Shown here one piece after another: positions 8,530-16,901 of a stretch of DNA of 64,000 bases (position 1 is its first letter; every line of letters starts with the position of its first letter). Source of the DNA: Thermococcus thioreducens (GTDB lineage Archaea > Methanobacteriota_B > Thermococci > Thermococcales > Thermococcaceae). The position numbers and the translations under genes are program-made. The notes below the pieces were generated by a model. It was not told where the DNA came from. It saw only the letters and a program-made list of their open reading frames with translations, and ran no database searches. The stretch is from NCBI RefSeq assembly GCF_002214545.1, contig NZ_CP015105.1:1550001-1614000 (forward strand), given 5' to 3'.

Positions 8530-8755
8530 CGTTCTCTCCCCCATCGGACTCACCCAGGATGAACTCCAGTTCAAGGATTCTGTCTTCCAGACGCTCCAGC
8601 TCCCTCCAGATGGCGAGAAGCAGAAAGGCCAGAACAACGAAGGAGATACCAAGGTAGAAACCCACATCCCTCCTATGTTCTGGCTGTGCGTACATAAGCA
8701 GGGAGAGGGATACGAGAAGTGCAAAAAGCGCCGAAAGGTCCCTAACGAGCTTCAT
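8507..8755 (-). CDS. Small membrane protein with coiled-coil tail (fourth of five)
   Basis: An 82-residue protein beginning MKLVRDLSALFALLVSLSLL. It has two hydrophobic segments split by a charged turn (QPEHRRD), then a heptad-like helix (ELERLEDRILELEFILGE) and an acidic end. The start at 8755 is one base after the preceding stop codon. Topology matches the three genes before it: hairpin in the membrane with the coiled coil presumably cytoplasmic. Function is unknown. Confidence 0.72.
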   Translation of the reverse strand: MKLVRDLSALFALLVSLSLLMYAQPEHRRDVGFYLGISFVVLAFLLLAIWRELERLEDRILELEFILGESDGGENDGEDMEK

Positions 8756-8756
8756 C

Positions 8757-8981
8757 TCACCCCGCCTCCTCAAGCTCCTTCTTGAGCCTCTTTATTTCGC
8801 GGTTCAAAGTCGATATCTCTGATCTTAAGGTGCCTATCTCGTTCGCCACCCCGATTAAGGCCCAGCCGACCAGGGCAAAGAGCAGAGCCACCATGATGGC
8901 AAAGAACCAGCCTCCCGGAGATATTAGGAGGAATATCGAGAGAACGACTACCACAAAGCCCCTGGTGGAGACGTCAACCAT
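8757..8981 (-). CDS. Small membrane protein with coiled-coil tail (third of five)
   Basis: A 74-residue protein with two membrane segments (about residues 8-22 and 25-46) joined by SPGGW, then a strong amphipathic helix (IGTLRSEISTLNREIKRLKK) with leucine/isoleucine spacing of a coiled coil. It overlaps the preceding gene by eight bases, a translationally coupled arrangement. No family was recognised. Confidence 0.75.
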   Translation of the reverse strand: MVDVSTRGFVVVVLSIFLLISPGGWFFAIMVALLFALVGWALIGVANEIGTLRSEISTLNREIKRLKKELEEAG

Positions 8982-9207
8982 CGGCGGTGCCCCCAGAGGC
9001 TTTGAGAGACTCTATCTCCCGCCTCAGGAAATCGAGCTTCTCGTTGAACTCCCTCCGCATCTCGCCCATCTTCCAGACTACGAGTCCCATCACAAGGAGC
9101 ACCGGCCCAAGAATCAATCCAGCTCCCCCTGCGGTGAGCAGTATCACCAGGGCGACGCCCGTCAGTATGGCCCCTATAGCCTCAAGGATGTCGTACTCAC
9201 CCCCCAT
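8974..9207 (-). CDS. Small membrane protein with coiled-coil tail (second of five)
   Basis: A 77-residue protein. Two hydrophobic segments (about residues 10-26 and 29-45) are linked by a glycine-rich turn (TAGGAG). They are followed by KMGEMRREFNEKLDFLRREI, an amphipathic helix with heptad spacing. It overlaps the first gene of the operon by 11 bases. GGGGGGAC is the likely ribosome site. The architecture is the same as its neighbours, while the sequences have drifted apart. Confidence 0.75.
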   Translation of the reverse strand: MGGEYDILEAIGAILTGVALVILLTAGGAGLILGPVLLVMGLVVWKMGEMRREFNEKLDFLRREIESLKASGGTADG

Positions 9208-9433
9208 CTTTCGTGTCCCCCCGTTCGTCCCGGAGCGCCTTTAGCTCCTCCCTAATGCTTCTGACCTCACTGCTGAGCTCCCACATCTTGACGATGAGAA
9301 CGACAAGCAGAGCCAGGGGCAATAGCCCAAGGAAGAGCACCATCAGGCTTGGGCCCCCTGGGATAAAGGGCATGAATATCAGGAGTATAAAGAATATCGC
9401 CCCGAGGATTGCCAGTACGTCGGCGGCTCCCAC
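9197..9433 (-). CDS. Small membrane protein with coiled-coil tail (first of five)
   Basis: A 78-residue protein that opens the five-gene run. Hydrophobic segments at about residues 5-24 and 29-48 are joined by PGGPS. The tail WELSSEVRSIREELKALRDE is a predicted coiled coil. The stop codon lies inside the next gene. The intergenic stretch to the PIN-domain ATPase at 9480 is about 45 bases and that gene is also on the minus strand, so the run may be transcribed with it or from its own promoter. Function is unknown. Confidence 0.75.
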   Translation of the reverse strand: MGAADVLAILGAIFFILLIFMPFIPGGPSLMVLFLGLLPLALLVVLIVKMWELSSEVRSIREELKALRDERGDTKDGG

Positions 9434-9479
9434 TAGTTACCACCATAGAAAAGAAGAAGGCAAACTATAAAAAGTTTTC

Positions 9480-11288
9480 TCAGGCGGTCGCCCAGATTGG
9501 AATGCCAGCATCGAGGAGCCTTTTCAGCTCCTTCCCTATCGGCGTGCTCTTGCTGACCTTCACGAGCCCTTTCTTGCTCGGCGTTGCCGTAAAGACGTAC
9601 TGCTCGCCACCGTAGAACTTGAGGGGCCTCTTTGCATAGTCCGGGGAAACGCGGAGGACAATCGTTTTCTTCTTCTCCTCGACCTCAACCGGTATCTTCT
9701 CCTTGGGCCTCTCGGCTTCCCTCTCGGTGAAGCTCTTGACGTCGATGCTTATACCTATCCTCTTCTCCAGCTCCGTAATCCTCTTCCCCTTCTTGCCGAT
9801 TATCGCCGGGATGTCGAACTCGTCGGCGTATATTATCGCCTTGTGCGGGCTGACTATCTCGACTTCGGTGTAAACGTCAGGAAGGAACTTCTTTATCTCC
9901 TGCTTGAGCCTCTTCTCGGCGAGCTTCAAAGCGGGAGCCTTCTCCTCCTTCTTCACCGGGACGACACTTATCTCCTCGCCGTAGGTGTAAATCTCGTACT
10001 CCAGCTCGCCCGTCTCGAAATCGCGAACCTCTATCACCGGCCTCGCTAAATCTTCCTCCCTCATGCCGCTCGGCACCTTGACGAGGTACTCCAGCGTCAG
10101 GACCTTGGCGACCCTTCCGGCCTTGATGAAGATGACGGTATCGACTATCTGTGGTATCATTCCGAGCTCCACCCTTCCGATGAAGCGCTGGACTGCATCT
10201 ATCGGCTTCGTTGCGTGCACAACTCCTACCATACCCACTCCCGCCAGGCGGAGGTCAGCGTATATCTTAAAGTCGCTCGTCTTCCTCATCTCGTCGAATA
10301 TCGTGTAGTCCGGCCTCACCAGGAGGAGTATATCGCCGGTCTTCTCCATCCTGCCGTTTAGGGCTGTGTATTGCGTTATTTCCTCCCCAACCTGGAGGTC
10401 GCGCGGCTTTTCCATCGTCTTGACTATCCTTCCCATGCCCGCGTACCACTCGGCGAGGGCCTGGGCGAAGGTCGTCTTTCCTTCACCCGGCGCTCCGGCG
10501 ATGAGTATCCCCTCCGCCTTCTCCTTGAGGCGCTCCATGAGCTTCTCGCTCAGTTCGTAGTCCTCAATGCTGAGCTTCTTGACAGGCCTGACGGCGGTTA
10601 TCTCTATCCTGTCCGCGAAGGGCGGTTTGGCTATGACTATACGGTAGTTCCTGAGCTGAACGACAGTCGCCCCGGGCTCGTCGAGCTCTATGAAGCTCTC
10701 TGGATCGCGCTTTGCCCTCTCAACTATGTCGTCCGCTATCTCCTCCAGCTCCTCATCCGTGAGGATTTCGTCCCTGACCGGGACGAGCCTCCACTCTCCA
10801 GGTCTTCCCTTCTTTGCGAGGGGCCTCAGTCCGGCCTTCAGATGGACGCTCATCGTGGTCTCGTCGAAAAAGTCCTCCAGGCGGTGCCTGACATCCTTTC
10901 TGGCAGTTAAATATATCACGTCTATGCCCTTTGCTATCGCTATATCGCGCTGCACCTGGTCGCCGGTTATCAGAGTAGCCCCAAGTTCTTTGGCTATCTC
11001 CCGGACCATGCTGTCTATCTCCCCGGACTTGGCCCTTTTTATCTGCCAGAGCTCGGGCCTCTCCCCGTGGAACTCCAGGAGGATCCTGCCCTCGTTGGCC
11101 ATTTCTCTAAGCTTCTTGAGTTCCTCAAGTCCAACATGGCCTATCGCCTTTCCCTCGTTGGCCTGGTGCTCTATCTCGGCTATGACCGCCTCAGGTATGA
11201 TGACCTTAACATCACCATCGATACCCGCGAGGAACTGTGTAAGCCTACCGTCAACGATTACGCTCGTATCGGCAACAAACGTCCTCAT
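9480..11288 (-). CDS. PIN-domain / VirB11-like ATPase / KH-domain protein
   Basis: A three-part archaeal protein. The N-terminal PIN nuclease fold begins RTFVADTSVIVDG and contains TLITGDQVQRDIA. A type II/IV secretion-like ATPase follows with Walker A GAPGEGKTT near residue 265 and the DEMRKTSDF region near 320-330. A KH-like RNA-binding segment (AIIGKKGKRITELEKRIGI) lies near 480-500. A short C-terminal beta-rich segment closes it. I chose the ATG at 11288 (602 aa) because GAGGTGAGAGA sits directly before it; a GTG 13 codons upstream lacks this. The domain mix suggests an RNA-related NTPase rather than a pilus motor. Biological role is unknown. Confidence 0.9.
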   Translation of the reverse strand: MRTFVADTSVIVDGRLTQFLAGIDGDVKVIIPEAVIAEIEHQANEGKAIGHVGLEELKKLREMANEGRILLEFHGERPELWQIKRAKSGEIDSMVREIAKELGATLITGDQVQRDIAIAKGIDVIYLTARKDVRHRLEDFFDETTMSVHLKAGLRPLAKKGRPGEWRLVPVRDEILTDEELEEIADDIVERAKRDPESFIELDEPGATVVQLRNYRIVIAKPPFADRIEITAVRPVKKLSIEDYELSEKLMERLKEKAEGILIAGAPGEGKTTFAQALAEWYAGMGRIVKTMEKPRDLQVGEEITQYTALNGRMEKTGDILLLVRPDYTIFDEMRKTSDFKIYADLRLAGVGMVGVVHATKPIDAVQRFIGRVELGMIPQIVDTVIFIKAGRVAKVLTLEYLVKVPSGMREEDLARPVIEVRDFETGELEYEIYTYGEEISVVPVKKEEKAPALKLAEKRLKQEIKKFLPDVYTEVEIVSPHKAIIYADEFDIPAIIGKKGKRITELEKRIGISIDVKSFTEREAERPKEKIPVEVEEKKKTIVLRVSPDYAKRPLKFYGGEQYVFTATPSKKGLVKVSKSTPIGKELKRLLDAGIPIWATA

Positions 11289-11395
11289 TTCTCTCACCTC
11301 AGAAGATTCAAACTCTCCGTCCTCCACAATACTTCAAAGAGGTGCTATAACTAAAGGTTCATAAAGGTTTAGCCGAAAAGTAGATGGGTGGGACA

Positions 11396-12133
11396 ATGGG
11401 CAGGCTGATCTCCATTGCAAGCGGCAAGGGGGGCACGGGAAAGACAACGACGACTGCCAACCTTTCAATCGCGCTGGGCAAAATGGGCTACCGGGTCTGT
11501 GCAGTGGACGCAGACCTCACAATGGCAAACCTCAGCCTCGTCATGGGGATAGACGACGCATACACGACCCTCCACGATGTTCTCGCCGGGAGGGCTACAA
11601 TAAGCGATGCGATATACGCCACCGCCTATGAGAACGTTCACCTCGTTCCGGCATCGATAGACTGGGAGCACGTGATAAGGGCAGACCCCAGAAAGCTTCC
11701 CGAGACAATAAAGAAGCTGAAGGATAAGTTCGATTTTGTTGTGATAGACTCCCCCGCGGGGCTTCAGATGGACGCAATGAACGCAATGCTGAGCGGGGAA
11801 GAGGTTCTCCTCGTTACAAACCCTGAAATCTCGTGCGTCACTGACACTATGAAGGTTGGAATGGTTCTGAGAAGGGCGGGTCTGGCAATTCTGGGTTTCG
11901 TTCTCAACCGTTCGGGAAGGAGCGAGGCGGAAATCCCACCGGAGGTGGCTGAAGAGGTCATGGAAATACCTCTCCTCGCCGTTATCCCCGAAGACCCTGC
12001 CGTCAGGGAGGCCACCCTCGAAGGTGTCCCCGTAGTGGAGTATAAACCTGAATCGGAAGGTGCGAAGGCATTCATGGAGCTGGCGGAAAGGATCTCCAGA
12101 ATATCCGGCCTCAAGGCCAGGGTGATGAGATGA
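11396..12133 (+). CDS. MinD/ParA-family ATPase
   Basis: A 245-residue deviant-Walker P-loop ATPase. It has KGGTGKTTTTAN at residues 11-22, VDADLTMANLS for switch I, and VVIDSPAGLQ for Walker B. Such proteins position cell or chromosome components by cycling between soluble and membrane-bound states. The C-terminus (SEGAKAFMELAERISRISG) is helical, as in archaeal MinD. The start at 11396 follows GGTGGGA; an ATG four codons earlier overlaps that site. The stop overlaps the next start (ATGA), so it is co-translated with the GPN GTPase. Archaea carry several MinD homologues with differing roles. Confidence 0.9.
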   Translation: MGRLISIASGKGGTGKTTTTANLSIALGKMGYRVCAVDADLTMANLSLVMGIDDAYTTLHDVLAGRATISDAIYATAYENVHLVPASIDWEHVIRADPRKLPETIKKLKDKFDFVVIDSPAGLQMDAMNAMLSGEEVLLVTNPEISCVTDTMKVGMVLRRAGLAILGFVLNRSGRSEAEIPPEVAEEVMEIPLLAVIPEDPAVREATLEGVPVVEYKPESEGAKAFMELAERISRISGLKARVMR

Positions 12134-12873
12134 TAGTAACCTTCGTAGGAACTGCAGGGAGCGGAAAGACCACCCTAACAGCCTCGTTCGGAAGATACCT
12201 TGAGGAAAACGGCTACTCAGTTTCGTATGTCAACCTCGATACGGGAGTGAAGAGACTTCCCTACGAGCCCGATGTCGACGTCAGGCAGGATGTAACCGCC
12301 TGGGACATAATGGAGGAAGGCTACGGCCCCAACGGAGCAATAGTGGAAAGCTACGACCGGCTTCTCCCGAGGGTCTCCAACTACGTCTCCACGATTCTGG
12401 AGGCAGAGAGGGGAAGCGATTACGTTCTCCTCGATACCCCCGGCCAGATGGAGACTTTTCTCTTCCACGAGTTCGGTGTCAGGCTGATGGAAAACCTTCC
12501 GGAACCGTTAACGGTCTACCTCTTCAGCCCGGATATACTGAGGAAACCCGCTGATTTCTGCTTCGTTCGCTTCTTTGGCCTGATGATAGAACTGCGCCTT
12601 GGAACAACAACCGTTCCGGCCATGAGCAAGATCGACACCGTGGAGAGGCTTGAGGACTATCGGAGATACCTCGACGACATGGAGTATCTGAACGCCAGGC
12701 TCAAGCTGGAGCCCTCGATGCAGGGACTCCTGGCGTACAGGATGTGCTCGGCCCTTCCGGAGCTGGCACCTCCTACAAGGGTTCTCTATATCTCCGCCAA
12801 GACTGGAGAGGGTTTTGACGACCTTGAGACCCTTGCCTACGAGCACCACTGCACCTGCGGCGACCTGACATAG
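12130..12873 (+). CDS. GPN-loop GTPase
   Basis: The 247-residue sequence has the G1 motif GTAGSGKTT near residues 7-15, and the diagnostic Gly-Pro-Asn insertion EGYGPNGA (residues 63-70). It also has a DTPGQMETF Walker B region and SKID for guanine specificity. GPN GTPases form homodimers; eukaryotic homologues assist RNA polymerase assembly, and the archaeal role is less clear. A cysteine pair near the C-terminus (CTCGD) is unusual but short. It overlaps the MinD gene by four bases. Confidence 0.93.
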   Translation: MIVTFVGTAGSGKTTLTASFGRYLEENGYSVSYVNLDTGVKRLPYEPDVDVRQDVTAWDIMEEGYGPNGAIVESYDRLLPRVSNYVSTILEAERGSDYVLLDTPGQMETFLFHEFGVRLMENLPEPLTVYLFSPDILRKPADFCFVRFFGLMIELRLGTTTVPAMSKIDTVERLEDYRRYLDDMEYLNARLKLEPSMQGLLAYRMCSALPELAPPTRVLYISAKTGEGFDDLETLAYEHHCTCGDLT

Positions 12874-12995
12874 TTCAATCTCCCCCCGCAGTTTCTGGGC
12901 AGGCTTTCAGTTTAGGGGGAGCGTTATGAAAACGCTTTCAAGGGATAATGAAGAAGCCTTTTGGTGTCGTACCCCCAAGTCCCCACGGTGGGAGC

Positions 12996-14435
12996 ATGTG
13001 TCTGATAGCTGGAGGAATCGGTGAGAGTTTGAAGGACAGGTTCATGAGGATGATAATATCCGGAAAGCACCGGGGAGAGGACTCCCTCGGCGTCTGGACC
13101 GATGAGGGCGTTTTCAAATCCGGTGACTTTTCACACCTTTCCGAGATTCCCGGGGGAAAAATAGGCCTTCTCCAGTGCAGGCTGGCGATGACGGGTTCTT
13201 CCAGCTACACCCAGCCATTCTACAACGACCTGGCCCTCGTCCACAACGGGGAGATATACAACCATGGACACCTGAGGGCCTACCTCGAAGGAAAGGGCGT
13301 CTCCTTTGAGACCGACGTTGACAGCGAGGTAATCCTAAGGCTCATTGAGCACCTCCTTGAGGGCGGGCTGGACGTATGGGGGGCCGTCAGGAAAGCTATG
13401 ACGATGCTTGAGGGTGACTACGCGGTGGCCTTCAGCGATGGGGAGAGGATATATCTCTTCCGGGATCCAATCGGTGTTAGGCCTCTCTACTACTCGCCGA
13501 GCGGCTTCTTTGCCTCGGAAAAGAAAGTCCTGTGGGCAATAGGCGAAGAGGCAATACCAGTAAGGCCGGGCGAACTTGTGGTAATATCCCATAGAGGTGC
13601 CGAGGGAAGGAGGCTCTTCACGATCACAGAACTCAGGAGAGACCTGACACCGGAGAGGGCAAAGCGCGCGCTTATGAACGTCCTGGAGCACGCGGTCAGG
13701 GTCAGGACCGGGAAAAGGACAGGTATTCTGTTCTCTGGCGGACTGGACAGTTCGCTTATAGCCCTGCTGGCGTCCCACCACTCCGACGTTATTCTGTATA
13801 CCTCGGGCGCAGAGAGCAGTCCCGACCTTGAATGGGCGCGAAAGGCCAGCGAACTCCTCGGGCTCCCCCTTAAGGAGTACGTCTTTGACATAGACGACGT
13901 TCGCGATGCCGTTCCAAGGGTCGTCTTCGCCATCGAGGAACCGAATCCAATGAACCTCGCGATAGGAGTTCCCCTTTATTTCTCAACTAGGCTGGCGAGC
14001 AAAGACGGATGCAGGCTTCTTCTAAGCGGACAGGGGGCCGATGAGCTCTTCGGGGGCTATGCCAAGTACCTCCGAAACCCCACGCTGATGGAGAACGACC
14101 TCCTTGAGCTGGGGGAGAAAAACCTCGCAAGGGACGACAAGATAGCCATGATCAACTCGGTCGAGGGGCGCGTGCCGTTCCTTGACCTGGCCGTTGTGTC
14201 CGTTGCGCTGGGAACACCAGTGGGGTTGAAAATCGAAAACGGCACCAGAAAGGCCATTCTGCGGAAGGTGGCGCTTGAACTAGGCCTGCCAAAGGAGATA
14301 GCGGAACGTGAAAAGAAAGCTGCCCAGTACGGGAGCCACGCCCAGAAGCTCCTCGAAAAGCTGGCGAAAGGTGAAGGGCTCACCCTGAGCGAGTACGCCC
14401 AAAGAGCCTTTAACGAGGTCTTTAAACGTGGGTAA
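12996..14435 (+). CDS. asnB: Asparagine synthetase (glutamine-hydrolysing)
   Basis: AsnB transfers ammonia from glutamine to an aspartyl-AMP intermediate. The start at 12996 gives MCLIAGGIG, exposing the Cys2 nucleophile of the class II glutamine amidotransferase domain. An upstream in-frame ATG at 12948 would bury it, and GGTGGGA precedes 12996. LVHNGEIYNH and DSEV follow. The synthetase half has the PP-loop SGGLDSSL near residue 250 and SGQGADELFGGY near 350. At 479 residues it is shorter than bacterial AsnB but normal for archaea. Confidence 0.93.
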   Translation: MCLIAGGIGESLKDRFMRMIISGKHRGEDSLGVWTDEGVFKSGDFSHLSEIPGGKIGLLQCRLAMTGSSSYTQPFYNDLALVHNGEIYNHGHLRAYLEGKGVSFETDVDSEVILRLIEHLLEGGLDVWGAVRKAMTMLEGDYAVAFSDGERIYLFRDPIGVRPLYYSPSGFFASEKKVLWAIGEEAIPVRPGELVVISHRGAEGRRLFTITELRRDLTPERAKRALMNVLEHAVRVRTGKRTGILFSGGLDSSLIALLASHHSDVILYTSGAESSPDLEWARKASELLGLPLKEYVFDIDDVRDAVPRVVFAIEEPNPMNLAIGVPLYFSTRLASKDGCRLLLSGQGADELFGGYAKYLRNPTLMENDLLELGEKNLARDDKIAMINSVEGRVPFLDLAVVSVALGTPVGLKIENGTRKAILRKVALELGLPKEIAEREKKAAQYGSHAQKLLEKLAKGEGLTLSEYAQRAFNEVFKRG

Positions 14436-14578
14436 ACGATTTTGAACGTCCGTTAATCCTCCCGGCAGGAGGAGGACTTTTCTGCCCTTCCCCTTCCCCC
14501 CAAACCAAACGGGGGCAAACGATTGCGTGAAAAATGCTTAAATAAGGCTTTTCCCAAGGTAGAAGCAGGTGAAAAGGC

Positions 14579-15793
14579 GTGAGATGGAGAAGAGGGCTCG
14601 TAATCCTCATCGGTTTCATGTTCATGCTCGGCGGGGTTCCCCTCGGACACGCGGGTGCAGGGGACCTGAGGCTGGTCATCCTCGTGAGCGACAATGAAGC
14701 CGATGCCGCCATAGCCCAGAACATTGCAAACCTCCTCGGTGCCCAGCTGATAGTGAGCCCATGGGGCACGTACGATCCCGCGGCGAGCGCCGAGATACTC
14801 AGCATTGACCCGGACAGGGTCATAATAATCGGCGGCCCGGTTGCCGTTCCCGAGGAGTACACTAAGGACCTGGAGGAATTTGGAATCCCCTATGAACGCT
14901 GGTACGGTGAGACCAGATACGAGACGAACCTCGTGGTGATAGGGTCGCTCAAAGACGAGTTCCCTGACGTTTTTGATGGGATAAAAACCGTGGTCATAGC
15001 CAACGGCCGCGATGCCCTGGCGATAGAGGGCTACCTTGAGACCATGAAGCTGAGGCCTTACGAGTTCAAGGGGAAGCCGATACTGATTCTCACGGATGAA
15101 GGGAGGGAGAACATAACGATAGCGGCACTGGGACAGTTCAGCGGTATAACCGAGGTCAAGTACTCCATTACATATTCCGGAAGGGGGAAGCCGATGTTTC
15201 CCCTGAACAGGGAAAAACTTGATGAATGGATGAAATCCCACTTCGCAGGCTACGAGGAAGGGAGCCTTGCCCAGTCCCCCACGAGGGACGAGGTTTATTC
15301 ACTTCTCATCAACGTCCAGAACAAAACCGGCCGCGCTGAAGGGCTCCTTGATGGGCTCCAGATACCGGCCGCAAGGAAGAAGCTCGAAGGGGCAAAGAGT
15401 GCCCTGAACGCTGCATGGGATGCCTACAACTCGGGTGAATACTCCAGAGCGTACCAGCTCGCCATGATAGCCAGCTTCAATGCGGACTTTGTCATATCCC
15501 GCGCATACAGCGAGATGAGGACCGTATACCAGGGATCTGTGAGGATGCAGTTAGAGCTTGAGATACACCAGCTGGAGGTCATGGTTAGGATACTCAAACG
15601 GAAGGGCTATGATGTGGGCGAGCTGGAGTCCCTCATAGCCCAGGCCAAGGAGGCGCTCAGCAGGGGAGACTACTCCGTCCTCCTCAACGACCTGATACCC
15701 AGGATCAGGAGCGAGATGGCGACGCTGGCGACCAAGAAGAGCATGCCGGGCCAACCCGGTATCCCCGGAGGAAGGGGCGGAGGGAGACCATAA
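14579..15793 (+). CDS. Secreted protein with cell-wall-binding-repeat-2-like domain
   Basis: A 404-residue protein starting at a GTG, with an arginine-rich n-region and a hydrophobic stretch ending in GHAGA, a typical signal peptide. Residues about 30-140 contain DRVIIIGGPVAVPEEY and YGETRYETNLVV, the pattern of the CWB2 repeat. In bacteria that repeat anchors proteins to the cell envelope. The second half is alpha-helical, with repeated charged segments, and ends in a Pro/Gly-rich tail. TTAAATAA lies about 40 bases upstream and GGTGA precedes the start. A surface or S-layer association is an inference. Confidence 0.78.
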   Translation: MRWRRGLVILIGFMFMLGGVPLGHAGAGDLRLVILVSDNEADAAIAQNIANLLGAQLIVSPWGTYDPAASAEILSIDPDRVIIIGGPVAVPEEYTKDLEEFGIPYERWYGETRYETNLVVIGSLKDEFPDVFDGIKTVVIANGRDALAIEGYLETMKLRPYEFKGKPILILTDEGRENITIAALGQFSGITEVKYSITYSGRGKPMFPLNREKLDEWMKSHFAGYEEGSLAQSPTRDEVYSLLINVQNKTGRAEGLLDGLQIPAARKKLEGAKSALNAAWDAYNSGEYSRAYQLAMIASFNADFVISRAYSEMRTVYQGSVRMQLELEIHQLEVMVRILKRKGYDVGELESLIAQAKEALSRGDYSVLLNDLIPRIRSEMATLATKKSMPGQPGIPGGRGGGRP

Positions 15794-15831
15794 TCCTTTT
15801 TAACGCCTCCTCTCCATTTTCTCCGGTCAAA

Positions 15832-16869
15832 ATGAGGATTCTGATGGTAGGACACTACCCACCGCACGGCGGAGGCGTTGCCAACCACCTGGACAGCCTT
15901 GTGCGGGAGCTGAGAAAGAGGCATGAGGTTCACGTCCTCACCTACGGGCCCATTGAGCCGAGGGGCTTTGAATCCAGATTTGTCCACTACGTCACGGTTC
16001 CACCGGTTTATGGAATCAGGGGGACGAGCTTCGCCCTGCTTGGGGCAAGGGAGATATCCAGACTCCACAGAAAATTCGGCTTTGACCTGATCCATGCTCA
16101 CTTCATTGGGACGACGAGTTTTGCAGGGGTTCTCGCAAAGGAAAAAACCGGGCTCCCTCTCATTGTGACGGCCCACGGAAGCGACCTGGAGCACACGGCA
16201 ACGTTAGCCCTCGGCAGGTTCTACGTGAAGAGAACACTGAACAGCGCTGACGCGATTATAGCCGTCAGCCACTGGCTCGCCAAGAAGGCGGCATCCCTCG
16301 GAGCGGATAGGGTGAGGGTCATACCCAACGGTGTCAAACCGCTAAGAGAAACCGGTGGAAGGAGGGATTACATCACGTACATAGGCGCTCTCAGGGACTA
16401 CAAGAGCCCTGAAACGTTCATAGAGCTGGCCCGCCTTCTACCGGAGGAGAGGTTCCTTATGGTCGGTGACGGCCCCCTGAGAGAAAAGCTTCAGGCAGTA
16501 GCCCCCAAGAATGTTGAGTTCACAGGCTACCGGCACGACGTGGACACCATACTGTCCCGGAGCAAGCTGCTGGTTCTTCCTTCCAAGCGGGAAGGCTTTG
16601 GGCTCGTTGTGCTTGAGGCCAACAGCCTCGGTGTCCCTGCGGTGGGAAGGCGTATTAGTGCAATCCCTGAGCTTATAAGGGAGGGCAAAAACGGCTTAAC
16701 GTTTGAGAGCCTCGATGAGCTGGTTGATGCCGTGAGACTGCTCCTAGAACCAAAGTTCAATGCCAAAGCGGGCCACAGGGGGAGGAGAATCGCCGGGGCG
16801 TACTCGTGGAGCAGAATAGCCCGCGAGGTTGAGGAGGTCTACGCTGACGTTCTTGGGCAACGTTTTTAA
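15832..16869 (+). CDS. Glycosyltransferase, GT4 family
   Basis: A 345-residue GT-B-fold glycosyltransferase. The N-terminal half has HYPPHGGGVANHLDSL (acceptor-side glycine loop) and ITAHGSDLEH-like sequence. The C-terminal half has the nucleotide-sugar signature KREGFGLVVLEANSLG, with the EX7E glutamates, and a final Rossmann segment. No membrane segment is present, so it acts at the cytosolic face. It may build glycolipids or the N-glycan of surface proteins, but donor and acceptor cannot be read from sequence. The gene starts 38 bases after the preceding one. Confidence 0.9.
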   Translation: MRILMVGHYPPHGGGVANHLDSLVRELRKRHEVHVLTYGPIEPRGFESRFVHYVTVPPVYGIRGTSFALLGAREISRLHRKFGFDLIHAHFIGTTSFAGVLAKEKTGLPLIVTAHGSDLEHTATLALGRFYVKRTLNSADAIIAVSHWLAKKAASLGADRVRVIPNGVKPLRETGGRRDYITYIGALRDYKSPETFIELARLLPEERFLMVGDGPLREKLQAVAPKNVEFTGYRHDVDTILSRSKLLVLPSKREGFGLVVLEANSLGVPAVGRRISAIPELIREGKNGLTFESLDELVDAVRLLLEPKFNAKAGHRGRRIAGAYSWSRIAREVEEVYADVLGQRF

Positions 16870-16901
16870 CGGCCTCCTACAGGTGAAGCCTTGGTGGGAG
16901 A

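Noticed and set aside
5437-9480. Search for cas genes beside the CRISPR array
   Set aside because: Neighbours are a PHP enzyme, Maf and small membrane proteins; none has Cas motifs.
10371-10910. Open frames opposite the PIN/ATPase gene
   Set aside because: They mirror the codon-biased coding strand of a recognised three-domain protein and have no recognisable motifs.
12921-12937. Short inverted repeat AGCGTT/AACGCT before asnB
   Set aside because: Six-base arms with no second copy; too short to separate from chance.
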